37,352 nt of DNA from an uncultured Clostridia bacterium. GTDB lineage: Bacteria; Bacillota; Clostridia; UBA1381. Positions 10,001 to 16,255 of this stretch are shown here, piece after piece. Position numbers and translations under genes: made by a program. The first letter of the stretch is position 1; every line of letters begins with the position of its first letter. Location: positions 1 through 37,352 of the forward strand of contig CAKSDE010000021.1 in the NCBI GenBank assembly GCA_934444735.1, written 5' to 3'. The notes under the pieces were generated by a model that was given only the letters and a program-made list of their open reading frames with translations, was not told the DNA's origin and did not search any database.

Positions 10001-10183
10001 TGTTGCATCATCTTTGTAACCATTGATGATACCTAATGCAGATAAAACTTCAATAGCTTCCGCATTAGCTGCTGTATCGGCTACGTCTGTGTAACTGCCT
10101 GCGAAAGAAACTGACGCAAAAGTAGTTGCAGAAAGTGCAATAGCGCTTACAGCGGAAATTACTTTTTTGAGATTTTTATTCAT
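7055..10183 (-). CDS. Large secreted SLH-domain protein, S-layer candidate
   Basis: 1042 residues from the ATG at 10183, chosen because GGGAGG lies 10 nt upstream and a signal peptide follows at once (MNKNLKKVISAVSAIALSAT..., likely cut after SFA at residue 28). A longer in-frame reading would start inside the structured leader. Three SLH domains lie at about residues 31-88, 100-150 and 163-205, the module that binds pyruvylated secondary cell-wall polymer. The remaining 800 or so residues are Thr/Asp/Ser/Lys-rich with no cysteine that I can see and no enzymatic motif I recognise, typical of a structural surface protein. Codon choice is visibly narrower than in neighbours, and the near-consensus promoter, long leader and strong terminator fit very high expression. 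S-layer subunit is an inference. Confidence 0.85.
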   Translation of the reverse strand: MNKNLKKVISAVSAIALSATTFASVSFAGSYTDVADTAANAEAIEVLSALGIINGYKDDATGDYSFKPENPIKRQEAAKLFVAIQNMLDAAEGRKGTTKFADVDETSAWATGYINLGVDKGYINGTSDTTYNPKGDIKYQDVIKVLVSIMGYKEDVVKSYGGYPNGYLSIADAEGITKGVSFDPTAPATRGNVAMLIYNAMKLPIVQPKGMQYSSVLGAYVPGIEKQDGEESKYYKSLLTEYFDAYVIEGTVTEIGKTGGSSLKSDEVNFKVSKGEKYDANFVDITDGKATYSALSNVKVGNTAADSYLNTYAVAIVAIDEDDNATFLSFAPSGKNKSVALDAGLLDDEDTAITDIFKTDTSDDVIAKPFVKYYATEDATRSTKYTLDPKFQIYVNGVEVDTNNANFKKYIYNNTVGSVELVDRYESGKATDGYYDIINVQYFDTARVDSVTSTRITFKDSTFSRSTLTLDKEDNEDLTYGIYYNDAQVAITDLKKDDILSIAYDVNAGITSSNFYDIYVSRDTQEGKYTTKDDDDKTVRVNGEDYKFVGDYASKSSSMTLSNEYKLYLDYFGRIYDIDTVTSSVKLAVVDRVVTSSSYDSGFGAVLYFPDGTAKTLEIDATKTGTTQKALTAKIYKGGVIDNSDKVLIQNRVAEYKLDNAGKKIIKLDFQAIAQSAIDSEYRVRTNAIGAVKMNSSTQIIDAQDYNDKTTPSYSDLKVGSLATTFKDGVNYTVYNFGTKNNSDGTYPLVIVTAGEGKYTKDTHFAVVSSAPRKTSDGSKEGYTVELLYNGEQKDFFVTDDANVNDKVITDDFTVDTKKGDIVVFDVNASQEITDIVTIFSPDATISIGSKYETTAEKFLAASVSGSAFKFNLPTKWLTGWSANTSDRASIVSGVILGKQSGYFTLGQIKDGKTYLDLQAGKYKKDDLNNVGGVIDYTITDNTKVSVFDYTKSRSADQYYAGGAADIVSTVVSDAYKYDEKSYSYKFDGEATETYEGEAVDWNGTLSGETKKNYQLIEMNFAFAKVVDGVATDVFVIKGYLN

Positions 10184-10310
10184 AGTCTCAAATCCTCCCT
10201 TATTATATTTCTTCGAAAGGGTGCTTCTTCCGATATTCGACACGCACCCTTTCTTTAACCGTATCGAATAGGCTACTTTAGCCGAGGGACCGCTCGCTGT
10301 CCCTGACTAT
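10184..10310 (-). promoter_or_regulatory. Structured 5' leader of the SLH gene
   Basis: About 127 nt separate the predicted transcription start from the ATG. The leader holds a 10-bp perfect inverted repeat GAAAGGGTGC/GCACCCTTTC (10215-10224 and 10244-10253), a GGCTA-CTT-TAGCC hairpin (10271-10283) and AGGGAC...GTCCCT (10285-10304). The last two would lie near the 5' end of the mRNA and could protect it, as known for long S-layer leaders. This role is inferred. Confidence 0.6.
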
Positions 10311-10316
10311 GCATTG

Positions 10317-10345
10317 ATTATATCACGGGTTTACAATATAGTCAA
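10317..10345 (-). promoter_or_regulatory. Promoter of the SLH surface protein gene
   Basis: Minus-strand TTGACT (10340-10345), a 17-nt spacer and perfect TATAAT (10317-10322). The AT-rich stretch from 10346 to 10673 upstream has no gene. It holds a palindrome CGGTGAA-T-TTCACCG (10474-10488) and a CACACCCC...GGGG-GAA-GTGTG hairpin (about 10607-10630) of unknown role. Confidence 0.8.
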
Positions 10346-10673
10346 TGCTATTTTTGCAGTTGTAATACAACTGTAAAATTGCAGAAAAACAAAAACATTG
10401 CTGTAATTTTTCTTTAAAGATAGTAAAATTACAATAACATTGGAGCGTTTTTTTGCAATTTTAACGTTACCAACGGTGAATTTCACCGCTAAATAACCAT
10501 TATCTATCATTTTACTATTTTTTTTTGTAACTGTCAATACATTTTCCCAAAATTGTCATCTTTTGTATGAATGAAGTCTATTTTTCGGGTTTGTTTGTGT
10601 AAATTTCACACCCCGCCGGTGGGGAAGTGTGGTATATATAAATATGTAGGTTTTTGAAAAATTTAAAAAGGGG

Positions 10674-10819
10674 GGAATAAAACAATAGTCGCCCATTCGG
10701 CAAAATGGACGACTGTTTTTGTTAGGTAATGCCTAACTCAAAATAGATAACCGTTTGCGGAACGTCAAAGCAATTCCGCGTTACGCCGCCTGTCTTACAA
10801 CAGGCGGTTTTTCTTTTCT
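10674..10819 (+). other. Hairpin-plus-terminator element, copy 2
   Basis: After an RBS-like AAAAAGGGGGG run (ending 10675) with no start codon in position come four stem-loops: AGTCGCCCATT/AATGGACGACT (10687-10714), GTTAGG-TAATG-CCTAAC (10721-10737), GCGGAA...TTCCGC (10757-10779) and CCGCCTGT...ACAGGCGG plus TTTTTCTTTTCT (10786-10819), a clear terminator. It shares its first hairpin scheme, ATAACCGTTTG and the tail with the element at 6848-6932. The two flank the SLH gene in the same orientation. No protein is encoded. Confidence 0.55.
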
Positions 10820-10908
10820 ATAATCATTGTACTATAGTTTTTGCAAAAAGTCAAGCAAAAATATTTTTTGCTTTCCCTCAAAAAAATACATTTTTTTCAA
10901 AAAAACTC

Positions 10909-10937
10909 TTTACAAGTTAGGAATAATATGATACAAT
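10909..10937 (+). promoter_or_regulatory. Promoter of uraA
   Basis: TTTACA (10909-10914), a 17-nt spacer and TACAAT (10932-10937) precede the attenuator leader. Confidence 0.7.
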
Positions 10938-10956
10938 GTGTAAAGTTAAAAAAATA

Positions 10957-11063
10957 CATCTTTAAATGCGATGCAGAGACATCGACAAGATGAACGAATT
11001 ATTACACTATAGTTTTATGCCTTTTCATGCCTTGTCTGTATCTTTGCGGACAAGGCATTTTTT
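10957..11063 (+). promoter_or_regulatory. PyrR-type attenuator: PyrR-binding hairpin and terminator
   Basis: The leader shows the known PyrR-binding-loop architecture. A lower stem CATCTT/AAGATG (10957-10962 and 10987-10992) is followed by a purine-rich 5' internal bulge, then an upper stem CGATG/CATCG, closed by the hexaloop CAGAGA (10974-10979), which matches the CNGNGA consensus. Downstream, ATGCCTTGTC/GACAAGGCAT (11027-11058) plus a T-run forms an intrinsic terminator before uraA. In Bacillus, PyrR with UMP stabilises the binding hairpin and permits termination. pyrR itself lies just downstream, completing the loop. Confidence 0.85.
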
Positions 11064-11108
11064 GATGTTGGGGACCAAAAAATATTAAATTATGGGAGAG
11101 TGGATAAA

Positions 11109-12437
11109 ATGAAACTAATCTACGACGTACACGACAAACCAAAATTCGGGCAGATACTCGTCTTTGCTTTTCAGCAGCTCTTGGCGATACTTGCCGCAAC
11201 AATCGCAGTTCCGAGCATAATCGGCAACGGAATGTCACAATCGGCGGCGCTTTTCGGAGCGGGCGTCGGCACAATCATCTACCTTATCGCGACAAAGTTC
11301 AGAAGCCCTGTGTTTTTGGGTTCGTCATTCGCATTTTTGGGATCGATGTTTGCAGCCTTTGCAGGTGCGGTATCGGTTGAGGCAGGTCATGCCGGACTTA
11401 TCATCGGTGCGATTTTCGCAGGTCTTGTATATGTAATTATCGCCGCAGTTGTTAAGTTTGCCGGCGTAAAATGGATAGACAAGCTCATGCCGCCGGTCGT
11501 TATCGGCCCGACTGTTGCGATTATCGGATTATCGCTCGCCGGCAATGCTGTGGGTGACGCGCTCAAATTTGCGGAATCCGAATCGGGTACATATCTTATG
11601 AACGCTAAAGGCTGGATCGGTCTTTTGTGCGCATTGGTAACGCTCTTTGTGGTTATGCTCTGCTCGGTATACGGCAAGAAGATGACCAAGCTTATCCCGT
11701 TCGTAATCGGTATCCTGGCAGGATATGCGGTAGCTGCAATCTTCACTGTTATCGGTATCTCGACAGGCAACGAAACATTGCAGATTATCGACTTTTCACT
11801 CTTTAACAATATGCAGTGGTATCCGGACTTCACCTTCATGAAAGCGGCTAAGGGACTTTCGGCGGTTGACGGAAAATATATTGCGACAATCGCGGTTGCG
11901 TATGTGCCGGTTGCATTCGTAGTATTTGCGGAGCACATAGCCGACCATAAAAACCTTTCATCGGTTATCAACAGAGAGCTTTTGGAGGATCCGGGACTTC
12001 ACAGAACACTTATCGGAGACGGTGTAGGATCAATGTTCGGCGCGATCTTCGGCGGCTGTCCGAATACGACATACGGCGAGTCTGTAGGCTGCGTTGCAAT
12101 CACAGGAAATGCGTCGGTGGTAACGATTCTCACAACCGCAATCATGGCAATGGTAATCTCGTTCTTCGGACCGTTCGTAACATTTTTGGCAACAATTCCT
12201 GCCTGCGTAATGGGCGGCGTATGTATCACACTTTACGGATTCATCGCTGTTTCGGGTCTTAAGATGATTCAGCAGGTTGACCTTGGCGAGAACAGAAACC
12301 TGTTTGTCGTATCAATAATCCTTATTACGGGTATCGGCGGAATGGCTCTTAAGATCGGTCAGGTAACGCTCACAGAGGTTGCCGTAGCGCTTATTTTGGG
12401 AATTATTGCAAACCTTATGCTGAAGGAAAGAAAATAA
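11109..12437 (+). CDS. uraA: Uracil permease (NCS2 family)
   Basis: A 442-residue inner-membrane uracil transporter with about 14 hydrophobic segments. The N-terminal FAFQQLLAILAATIAVPSIIG and the 'FGGCPNTTYGESVGCVAITGNASV' region (about residues 310-335) are the family signatures, with the substrate-binding Glu/Gly segments around AEHIADHKNLSSVI. I prefer the ATG at 11109 because GGGAG sits 10 nt upstream. The in-frame GTG at 11100 would leave only 1 nt. Expression should fall when pyrimidines are plentiful, through the PyrR attenuator in the leader. pyrR follows after a 250-bp gap filled by a repeat element. Confidence 0.95.
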   Translation: MKLIYDVHDKPKFGQILVFAFQQLLAILAATIAVPSIIGNGMSQSAALFGAGVGTIIYLIATKFRSPVFLGSSFAFLGSMFAAFAGAVSVEAGHAGLIIGAIFAGLVYVIIAAVVKFAGVKWIDKLMPPVVIGPTVAIIGLSLAGNAVGDALKFAESESGTYLMNAKGWIGLLCALVTLFVVMLCSVYGKKMTKLIPFVIGILAGYAVAAIFTVIGISTGNETLQIIDFSLFNNMQWYPDFTFMKAAKGLSAVDGKYIATIAVAYVPVAFVVFAEHIADHKNLSSVINRELLEDPGLHRTLIGDGVGSMFGAIFGGCPNTTYGESVGCVAITGNASVVTILTTAIMAMVISFFGPFVTFLATIPACVMGGVCITLYGFIAVSGLKMIQQVDLGENRNLFVVSIILITGIGGMALKIGQVTLTEVAVALILGIIANLMLKERK

Positions 12438-12460
12438 TATAGAAAGATTTATGATTTTTC

Positions 12461-12668
12461 AAGGGGATAGGAAAAAAGCTTTGGAATTAACAAACTGAGC
12501 CAAAGCTTTAGCTTTGGGATACCCGATGGCGTACATAGGTACGTCGAGTGGCAAAGTTTGTTGATAGCAAGAAAAGAAATAATTTTATGCCTTAACAAGA
12601 CCAAACAATTATATTTCAATTGTGTATTTTATTCTTTTCTTGCGTTCCGAAGTTTTTTTACACCCCCT
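12461..12668 (+). repeat. Dispersed MITE-like repeat, copy A
   Basis: Starts AGGGGATAGGAAAAAAGCTTTGG and ends CTTGCGTTCCGAAGTTTTTTTACACCCCC, so the ends form imperfect inverted repeats. Inside are CCAAAGC-TTTA-GCTTTGG, AACAAACT...AAGTTTGTT and CAAGAAAAGAA...TTCTTTTCTTG, all nested, plus a GGCGTACATAGGTACG hairpin. It fills the gap between uraA and pyrR, and its right end lies just before the pyrR ribosome binding site. Copies B to E are at 14189, 28058, 28311 and 34272. Confidence 0.85.
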
Positions 12669-12687
12669 TTTTAAAGGTTGTGATATT

Positions 12688-13221
12688 ATGGAATATAAAG
12701 CAAGTGTAGTTGAGGGCGACGCTCTTGCGAGAATGATAACGAGAATGGCGCATCAGATAATCGAGCGCAACGAAGGCGAGGATTTGTGCCTTATCGGCAT
12801 AAAGACGAGGGGAGTGCCTCTCTCGGAACGTCTTTCGCGCGAGATTGAGAAGATAGACGCAAAAAAAATCCCTGTCGGAACTTTGGATATAACGCTCTAC
12901 CGCGATGATTTGGAGCTGCAAAATGAGATTCCGAAAGTAAACGGCAGCGAGATCACTTTTGATATTGCCGGTAAGGTTGTTATTCTGGTAGATGACGTCA
13001 TTTTCACCGGCAGAACGACAAGAGCGGCAATGGACGCTCTGACCGAGTTCGGCAGACCGTCTAAGATACAGCTCGCAGTTTTAATAGACCGCGGTCATCG
13101 CGAATTACCGATTCGCCCCGATTTTGTCGGCAAGAATATCCCCACGTCAAAAAGCGAGATTATTCAGGTAATGCTCACCGAAACCGATGGGGAAGACAAG
13201 ATCAATATATATGAAAAATAA
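12688..13221 (+). CDS. pyrR: Bifunctional pyr operon RNA-binding regulator / uracil phosphoribosyltransferase PyrR
   Basis: 177 residues from the ATG at 12688, the usual PyrR length. A longer in-frame reading from 12622 would start inside repeat copy A and adds an unrelated hydrophobic tail, so I reject it. The PRPP-binding motif VILVDDVIFTGRT (residues 98-110) and the PSKIQLAVLIDRGHRELPIRPDFVGKNIPT block are diagnostic. PyrR binds UMP and the CNGNGA hairpin of pyr leaders to cause termination, and many also convert uracil plus PRPP to UMP. The RBS AAAGG lies about 10 nt upstream. The target hairpin is seen upstream of uraA. None was found directly before pyrR. Confidence 0.95.
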   Translation: MEYKASVVEGDALARMITRMAHQIIERNEGEDLCLIGIKTRGVPLSERLSREIEKIDAKKIPVGTLDITLYRDDLELQNEIPKVNGSEITFDIAGKVVILVDDVIFTGRTTRAAMDALTEFGRPSKIQLAVLIDRGHRELPIRPDFVGKNIPTSKSEIIQVMLTETDGEDKINIYEK

Positions 13222-13232
13222 GATAATAAATA

Positions 13233-13275
13233 GGCTGATTAAAAAATCAAATGATTTTTTAATCAGCCTTTACTT
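13233..13275. terminator. Terminator between pyrR and tam
   Basis: A 17-bp perfect stem (GGCTGATTAAAAAATCA / TGATTTTTTAATCAGCC) with a 2-nt loop, followed by TTTACTTTTTTT. It can serve both convergent genes. The following GCACTCCGAAATTTTTTA resembles the right end of the dispersed repeat. Confidence 0.85.
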
Positions 13276-13298
13276 TTTTTGCACTCCGAAATTTTTTA

Positions 13299-14069
13299 TT
13301 ATTTTGTCACCGTAAAGAACATTCTCGGAAACTTGAATATAATATTGCCGCTCGGCTGTACCGGATAGATTTTTTTTAACTCAACGATAAAATCCGACAA
13401 AAATTCAGCCGTATCCGCCTCGTTAAGCTCCTCGAGATACGGGCGTAATCCCGTCCCCTTGTACCATTCGACTATACTTTCGTGCGACGGCATCGAGAAA
13501 AAGTAGGAAATCTCCCACAATCTGAAATTATCCGAAAGCTCCGAGAGCAGATCGAAATATTCCTCTTCCGAAAGATTATTGTATGATCTTCTATAGGAAA
13601 ATTTATCGCACCATTTTTCTGACTGCACCGTTTTACAGATGATTTTATGTACGGGGTGTTTTGACTGCTGCGGTATCTGAACCGCCATAACGCCGCCGTC
13701 ATTCAAAAGTGCGAACATATTTTTCAAAAGCGCATGATGATTCGGAATCCATTGAATACAGGCATTTGAAAATACAACGTCAAACTTTTCTTTTATATCG
13801 GAAAGCTCCTTTTCGGCGTCCAGCTTTATAAACTCAATTTCGGGATTGTTTTCTCTTGCACTTTTTAGCATATCATCGGAATTATCCGCCCCGATAACCT
13901 TTGCCGACGGGAACTTTTTCTTCAAAACCGCCGTACTGTTTCCGATTCCGCAGCCAATATCCAAAACACTTTTCACATTTTCATAATTTATGGCATTTGC
14001 CAGATCCATTGCCGGCAAAGTGCGCTCTTTTTTAAATTTAGAATATTGTTTTGCGTCCCATCCAAACAT
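13299..14069 (-). CDS. tam: SAM-dependent methyltransferase, trans-aconitate methyltransferase (Tam)-like
   Basis: 256 residues, the family's usual length. FGWDAKQYSKFKKERTLPAMDL at the N-terminus and the SAM motif I VLDIGCGIGNST (residues 35-46), then VIGADNSDDML, FSNACIQWIPNHHALL and MAVQIPQ follow Tam closely. Tam O-methylates trans-aconitate, a by-product that inhibits aconitase, but broader small-acid substrates are possible. The start is set by AAAGGAGAGG about 6 nt upstream of the ATG. The gene stands alone on the minus strand between two very similar hairpins (13233-13268 and 14143-14176) and near repeat ends, so it may be an insertion. The exact substrate is uncertain. Confidence 0.8.
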   Translation of the reverse strand: MFGWDAKQYSKFKKERTLPAMDLANAINYENVKSVLDIGCGIGNSTAVLKKKFPSAKVIGADNSDDMLKSARENNPEIEFIKLDAEKELSDIKEKFDVVFSNACIQWIPNHHALLKNMFALLNDGGVMAVQIPQQSKHPVHKIICKTVQSEKWCDKFSYRRSYNNLSEEEYFDLLSELSDNFRLWEISYFFSMPSHESIVEWYKGTGLRPYLEELNEADTAEFLSDFIVELKKIYPVQPSGNIIFKFPRMFFTVTK

Positions 14070-14142
14070 ATCTGTCCTCTCCTTTATAAATCGGTAGTTA
14101 GTTTTTATGATACTCCCATATAAATTGTATTATAAAAATGGA

Positions 14143-14176
14143 GCTGTTTAGAAAATCAAATGATTTTTTAAACAGC
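14143..14176. terminator. Terminator-like hairpin related to the pyrR terminator
   Basis: GCTGTTTAGAAAATCA / TGATTTTTTAAACAGC with an AA loop, followed by CTTTACTTTTTC, nearly repeats the hairpin at 13233-13268. It lies upstream of tam and directly before repeat copy B, so no plus-strand gene needs it as a terminator. It may be part of a repeated unit. Confidence 0.6.
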
Positions 14177-14188
14177 CTTTACTTTTTC

Positions 14189-14405
14189 AAGGGGATAGGA
14201 AAAAAGCTTTGGAATTAACAAACTGAGCCAAAGCTTTAGCTTTGGGGTACGCCGAGAGGCGAAGTTTGTTGATAGCAAGAAAATGAATAATTTTATGAAA
14301 ATCATATTTTTTCTACCTTAATAAAATTAAACTGTAACAATTACATTTCCTATAATATTTGTATTTTGTTTTTTTCTTGCGCTCCGGAGTTTTTTTACAT
14401 CCCCA
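14189..14405 (+). repeat. Dispersed MITE-like repeat, copy B
   Basis: Same orientation as copy A: AAGGGGATAGGAAAAAAGC start, CCAAAGC-TTTA-GCTTTGG hairpin, AGTTTGTTGATAGCAAG, and a CTTGCGCTCCGGAGTTTTTTTACATCCCC end. The GGCGTAC hairpin is collapsed to GGGGTACGCCGAGAGGCG. It lies just past the 3' end of rnpB. Confidence 0.85.
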
Positions 14406-14421
14406 TTTGATTTTTAAAAAA

Positions 14422-14758
14422 AGAGCAAGTCTGTAAGCCGGGTTCTGTATCTGACGGTTATCTATCTGTGACCGCTCGTTGCCGAGAGGTTCAAGCCATC
14501 ATTCTGAAAATGCCGAGCAGGCTTAATTTTCAAGTCGATGTTGCTCCGGATGGGGTTTACACCGGAGAGTCGTTACCTCACTCCGTGTGCGCTCTTACCG
14601 CACATTTCCACACTTACCGAATCGCTTCGGCGTTTATTTTCTGTTGCACTGTCCTTGGAGTCGCCTCCACCGGCCGTTAGCCGGCATCCATGCTCTTTGG
14701 AGCCCGGACTTTCCTCACGCAAAAAATCAATTTTGCCCGCAACCGTCTGACTTACTCT
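14422..14758 (-). ncRNA. rnpB: RNase P RNA, class A
   Basis: Minus-strand landmarks are the 5' GAGGAAAGTCCGGGCTCC core block, a GTGCAACAGAAA segment, GGAAATGTGCGGTAAGAGCGCAC and the 3' ACAGAACCCGGCTTACAG block. Helix P1 pairs AGAGTAAGTC (5' end) with GACTTGCTCT (3' end), which sets both ends, and a U-run follows. The RNA is the catalytic subunit that trims tRNA 5' leaders. It has its own promoter at 14766-14794. Confidence 0.95.
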
Positions 14759-14765
14759 ATTTGTT

Positions 14766-14794
14766 ATGATAGCATTAAAGTAAGAATTTGTCAA
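14766..14794 (-). promoter_or_regulatory. Promoter of rnpB
   Basis: Minus-strand TTGACA (14789-14794), a 17-nt spacer and TATCAT (14766-14771) place the transcription start about at the P1 helix. Confidence 0.8.
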
Positions 14795-14801
14795 GTAAAA
14801 T

Positions 14802-14966
14802 TTACTCAAACAGCAGATTCATCACACAAAAAACAGACGAAACAACAATTAACGCAAGTATGGCGGCGCACCCCAAAATATTTCCGTCTTTTTTACTCCA
14901 TACGGCAAAGCTCACCGCTCTTAAAAACCCGACAAGCGCAAATAATGCAATTATTATACGAATCAT
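14802..14966 (-). CDS. Small two-TM protein, fourth gene of the gerA-type operon
   Basis: A 54-codon gene below the usual size cut-off. Its ATG overlaps the gerAC stop by 4 bp (TCAT at 14963-14966 reads ATGA on the minus strand), a sign of translational coupling. The protein starts MIRIIIALFALVGFLRAV, has a short polar turn with WSKKDGN, then a second hydrophobic span GCAAILALIVVSSVFCVMNLLF and ends in E. Small two-TM 'D' proteins encoded in or near some Bacillus gerA-type operons modulate germinant receptor activity, and this could be a counterpart. That link is by size, topology and position only. The gene ends before the rnpB promoter. Confidence 0.65.
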   Translation of the reverse strand: MIRIIIALFALVGFLRAVSFAVWSKKDGNILGCAAILALIVVSSVFCVMNLLFE

Positions 14967-16255
14967 TTAGTGTCCCCCTTATCAGTATCTTTTATTATAA
15001 GACCTGCACGCTTTATTTTAAACTTTGATTCCACATAAAATTCCGCAGCTTTATATTTGTTTTTCCAATCGTAATTTACAAAATCTCCGTATCTGTAGAA
15101 GTTCTTTTTTGAGTATGAGCCAAAACCGACAATATCTGTCCCTAATTGATGTGATGTTTTATACAAAAATTTAGTAACCGCCGCCGATATATAATCATTT
15201 ATTCTGTTTTCGCAGTTATATATGTCCTCCTCAAGTATATACTCATTGGGGACAGATAATAAATCACCCTCCATATTGATCTTCACATAAATTTTAGGTT
15301 TATCATCAGCGGTATTAACGCGTATAATCGGCTTTTTGTGCTGATTTACCGCCATTGTCGAAACATTGCCGCCGAAATCGAAGGCGGCATAGCTGTATTT
15401 AAAGCTGCCGTTTAAAATATTATATATCTCGCTTTCAATGCCGCTCATTTCCGCAATCATCACATCATCATCAAAAACCGCCATACCCATAGCCTCACTC
15501 TTATTTTTCTTGTTGGCGGCAATGTCACCTGCGATATACTCACGCATCATATACTCAAATCCGCTGTAATTTACGGCGCCGGTACTTTTCGGAAGTTCAG
15601 TACTTTCTTTTTCTTCGGTATTATTATTCGATTTCTGCTCATTTTTTTCTTCCTTACTCTGTGAAACAATCGGCAAAACAATATCGCGCTCATCAGATTC
15701 CATATAAAAATACACATTCTGAGATATAATCCTCGGTACAAACTCTGCCGATTGATTCTCAAATATCAACTGATAATATTTTACCGGATTTATCTCCATT
15801 TCAGGTTTAACCGCAGACAAATACTCCTTTGCCCCGTCGGGAGCAACCGCAATATACATATTCGGGCGAAGCTCGCTGCTTCTTACGATTGTATATATAA
15901 TATTCTTTACACCCTCCTTTGCCACCTCCTCCGAAAGAACAAAGAGCTTTGTATGAGCAAGCTGAAAACGCTTGCTTACTATGTTATTTGCAAGATTTAT
16001 TCCGGAATATACGGTCGGAGCTTCTACGGTCACAAGACCGAGAGTTTCTCCGCCTTTTCCGCCCTCTTCACTCTCGCCTCCGCTAATGGGGACAGGTTTT
16101 GCAAACTGTATGGAAATCTCATATTCTCCCGCCTCCTGTGCCTTATCTATCCCTATTGCAACAACATACGCGTAGTCATTCGGCTCGTTTGAATCACTGC
16201 ACGCTCCAAGCATCAAAACAAAAATTAGTGTCCCTAATATCTTTATATACTTCAC
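14963..16255 (-). CDS. gerAC: Spore germination receptor C subunit, Ger(x)C lipoprotein
   Basis: 430 residues beginning with GTG directly after the gerAB stop (no gap). The lipoprotein signal MKYIKILGTLIFVLMLGAC has the modified Cys at residue 19, consistent with attachment to the spore inner membrane. The DYAYVVAIGIDKAQEAGEYEISIQFAKP block is the standard Ger(x)C N-domain opening, and the C-terminal half ends with the YDWKNKYKAAEFYVESKFKIKRAG family segment. It is somewhat longer than Bacillus GerAC because of a Ser/Glu/Asn-rich insertion near residues 205-225. With GerAA and GerAB it forms the receptor that triggers germination when nutrients bind. Confidence 0.92.
   Translation of the reverse strand: MKYIKILGTLIFVLMLGACSDSNEPNDYAYVVAIGIDKAQEAGEYEISIQFAKPVPISGGESEEGGKGGETLGLVTVEAPTVYSGINLANNIVSKRFQLAHTKLFVLSEEVAKEGVKNIIYTIVRSSELRPNMYIAVAPDGAKEYLSAVKPEMEINPVKYYQLIFENQSAEFVPRIISQNVYFYMESDERDIVLPIVSQSKEEKNEQKSNNNTEEKESTELPKSTGAVNYSGFEYMMREYIAGDIAANKKNKSEAMGMAVFDDDVMIAEMSGIESEIYNILNGSFKYSYAAFDFGGNVSTMAVNQHKKPIIRVNTADDKPKIYVKINMEGDLLSVPNEYILEEDIYNCENRINDYISAAVTKFLYKTSHQLGTDIVGFGSYSKKNFYRYGDFVNYDWKNKYKAAEFYVESKFKIKRAGLIIKDTDKGDTK

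Noticed and set aside
10184..10243. Upstream start of the SLH protein (MSNIGRSTL...)
   Set aside because: It would place 20 residues before the signal peptide and read through a leader hairpin. The ATG at 10183 has a strong ribosome binding site.
10565..10655. 28-codon frame MKSIFRV... as a toxin gene for hairpin element 2
   Set aside because: It is not hydrophobic in the way of holin-like toxins, has no ribosome binding site, and ends before the RBS-like run.
12622..12687. 22-residue N-terminal extension of PyrR (MYFILFLRSEVFLHPLFKG...)
   Set aside because: It lies in the right end of repeat copy A and has no ribosome binding site. The ATG at 12688 gives the standard PyrR N-terminus.
12438..12687. 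A second PyrR-binding hairpin between uraA and pyrR
   Set aside because: No CNGNGA hexaloop on a suitable stem was found. The gap is occupied by repeat copy A.
14468..14809. Several overlapping open frames of 60-80 codons
   Set aside because: They cross the RNase P RNA gene and its promoter on both strands, so they are chance frames over a structured RNA.
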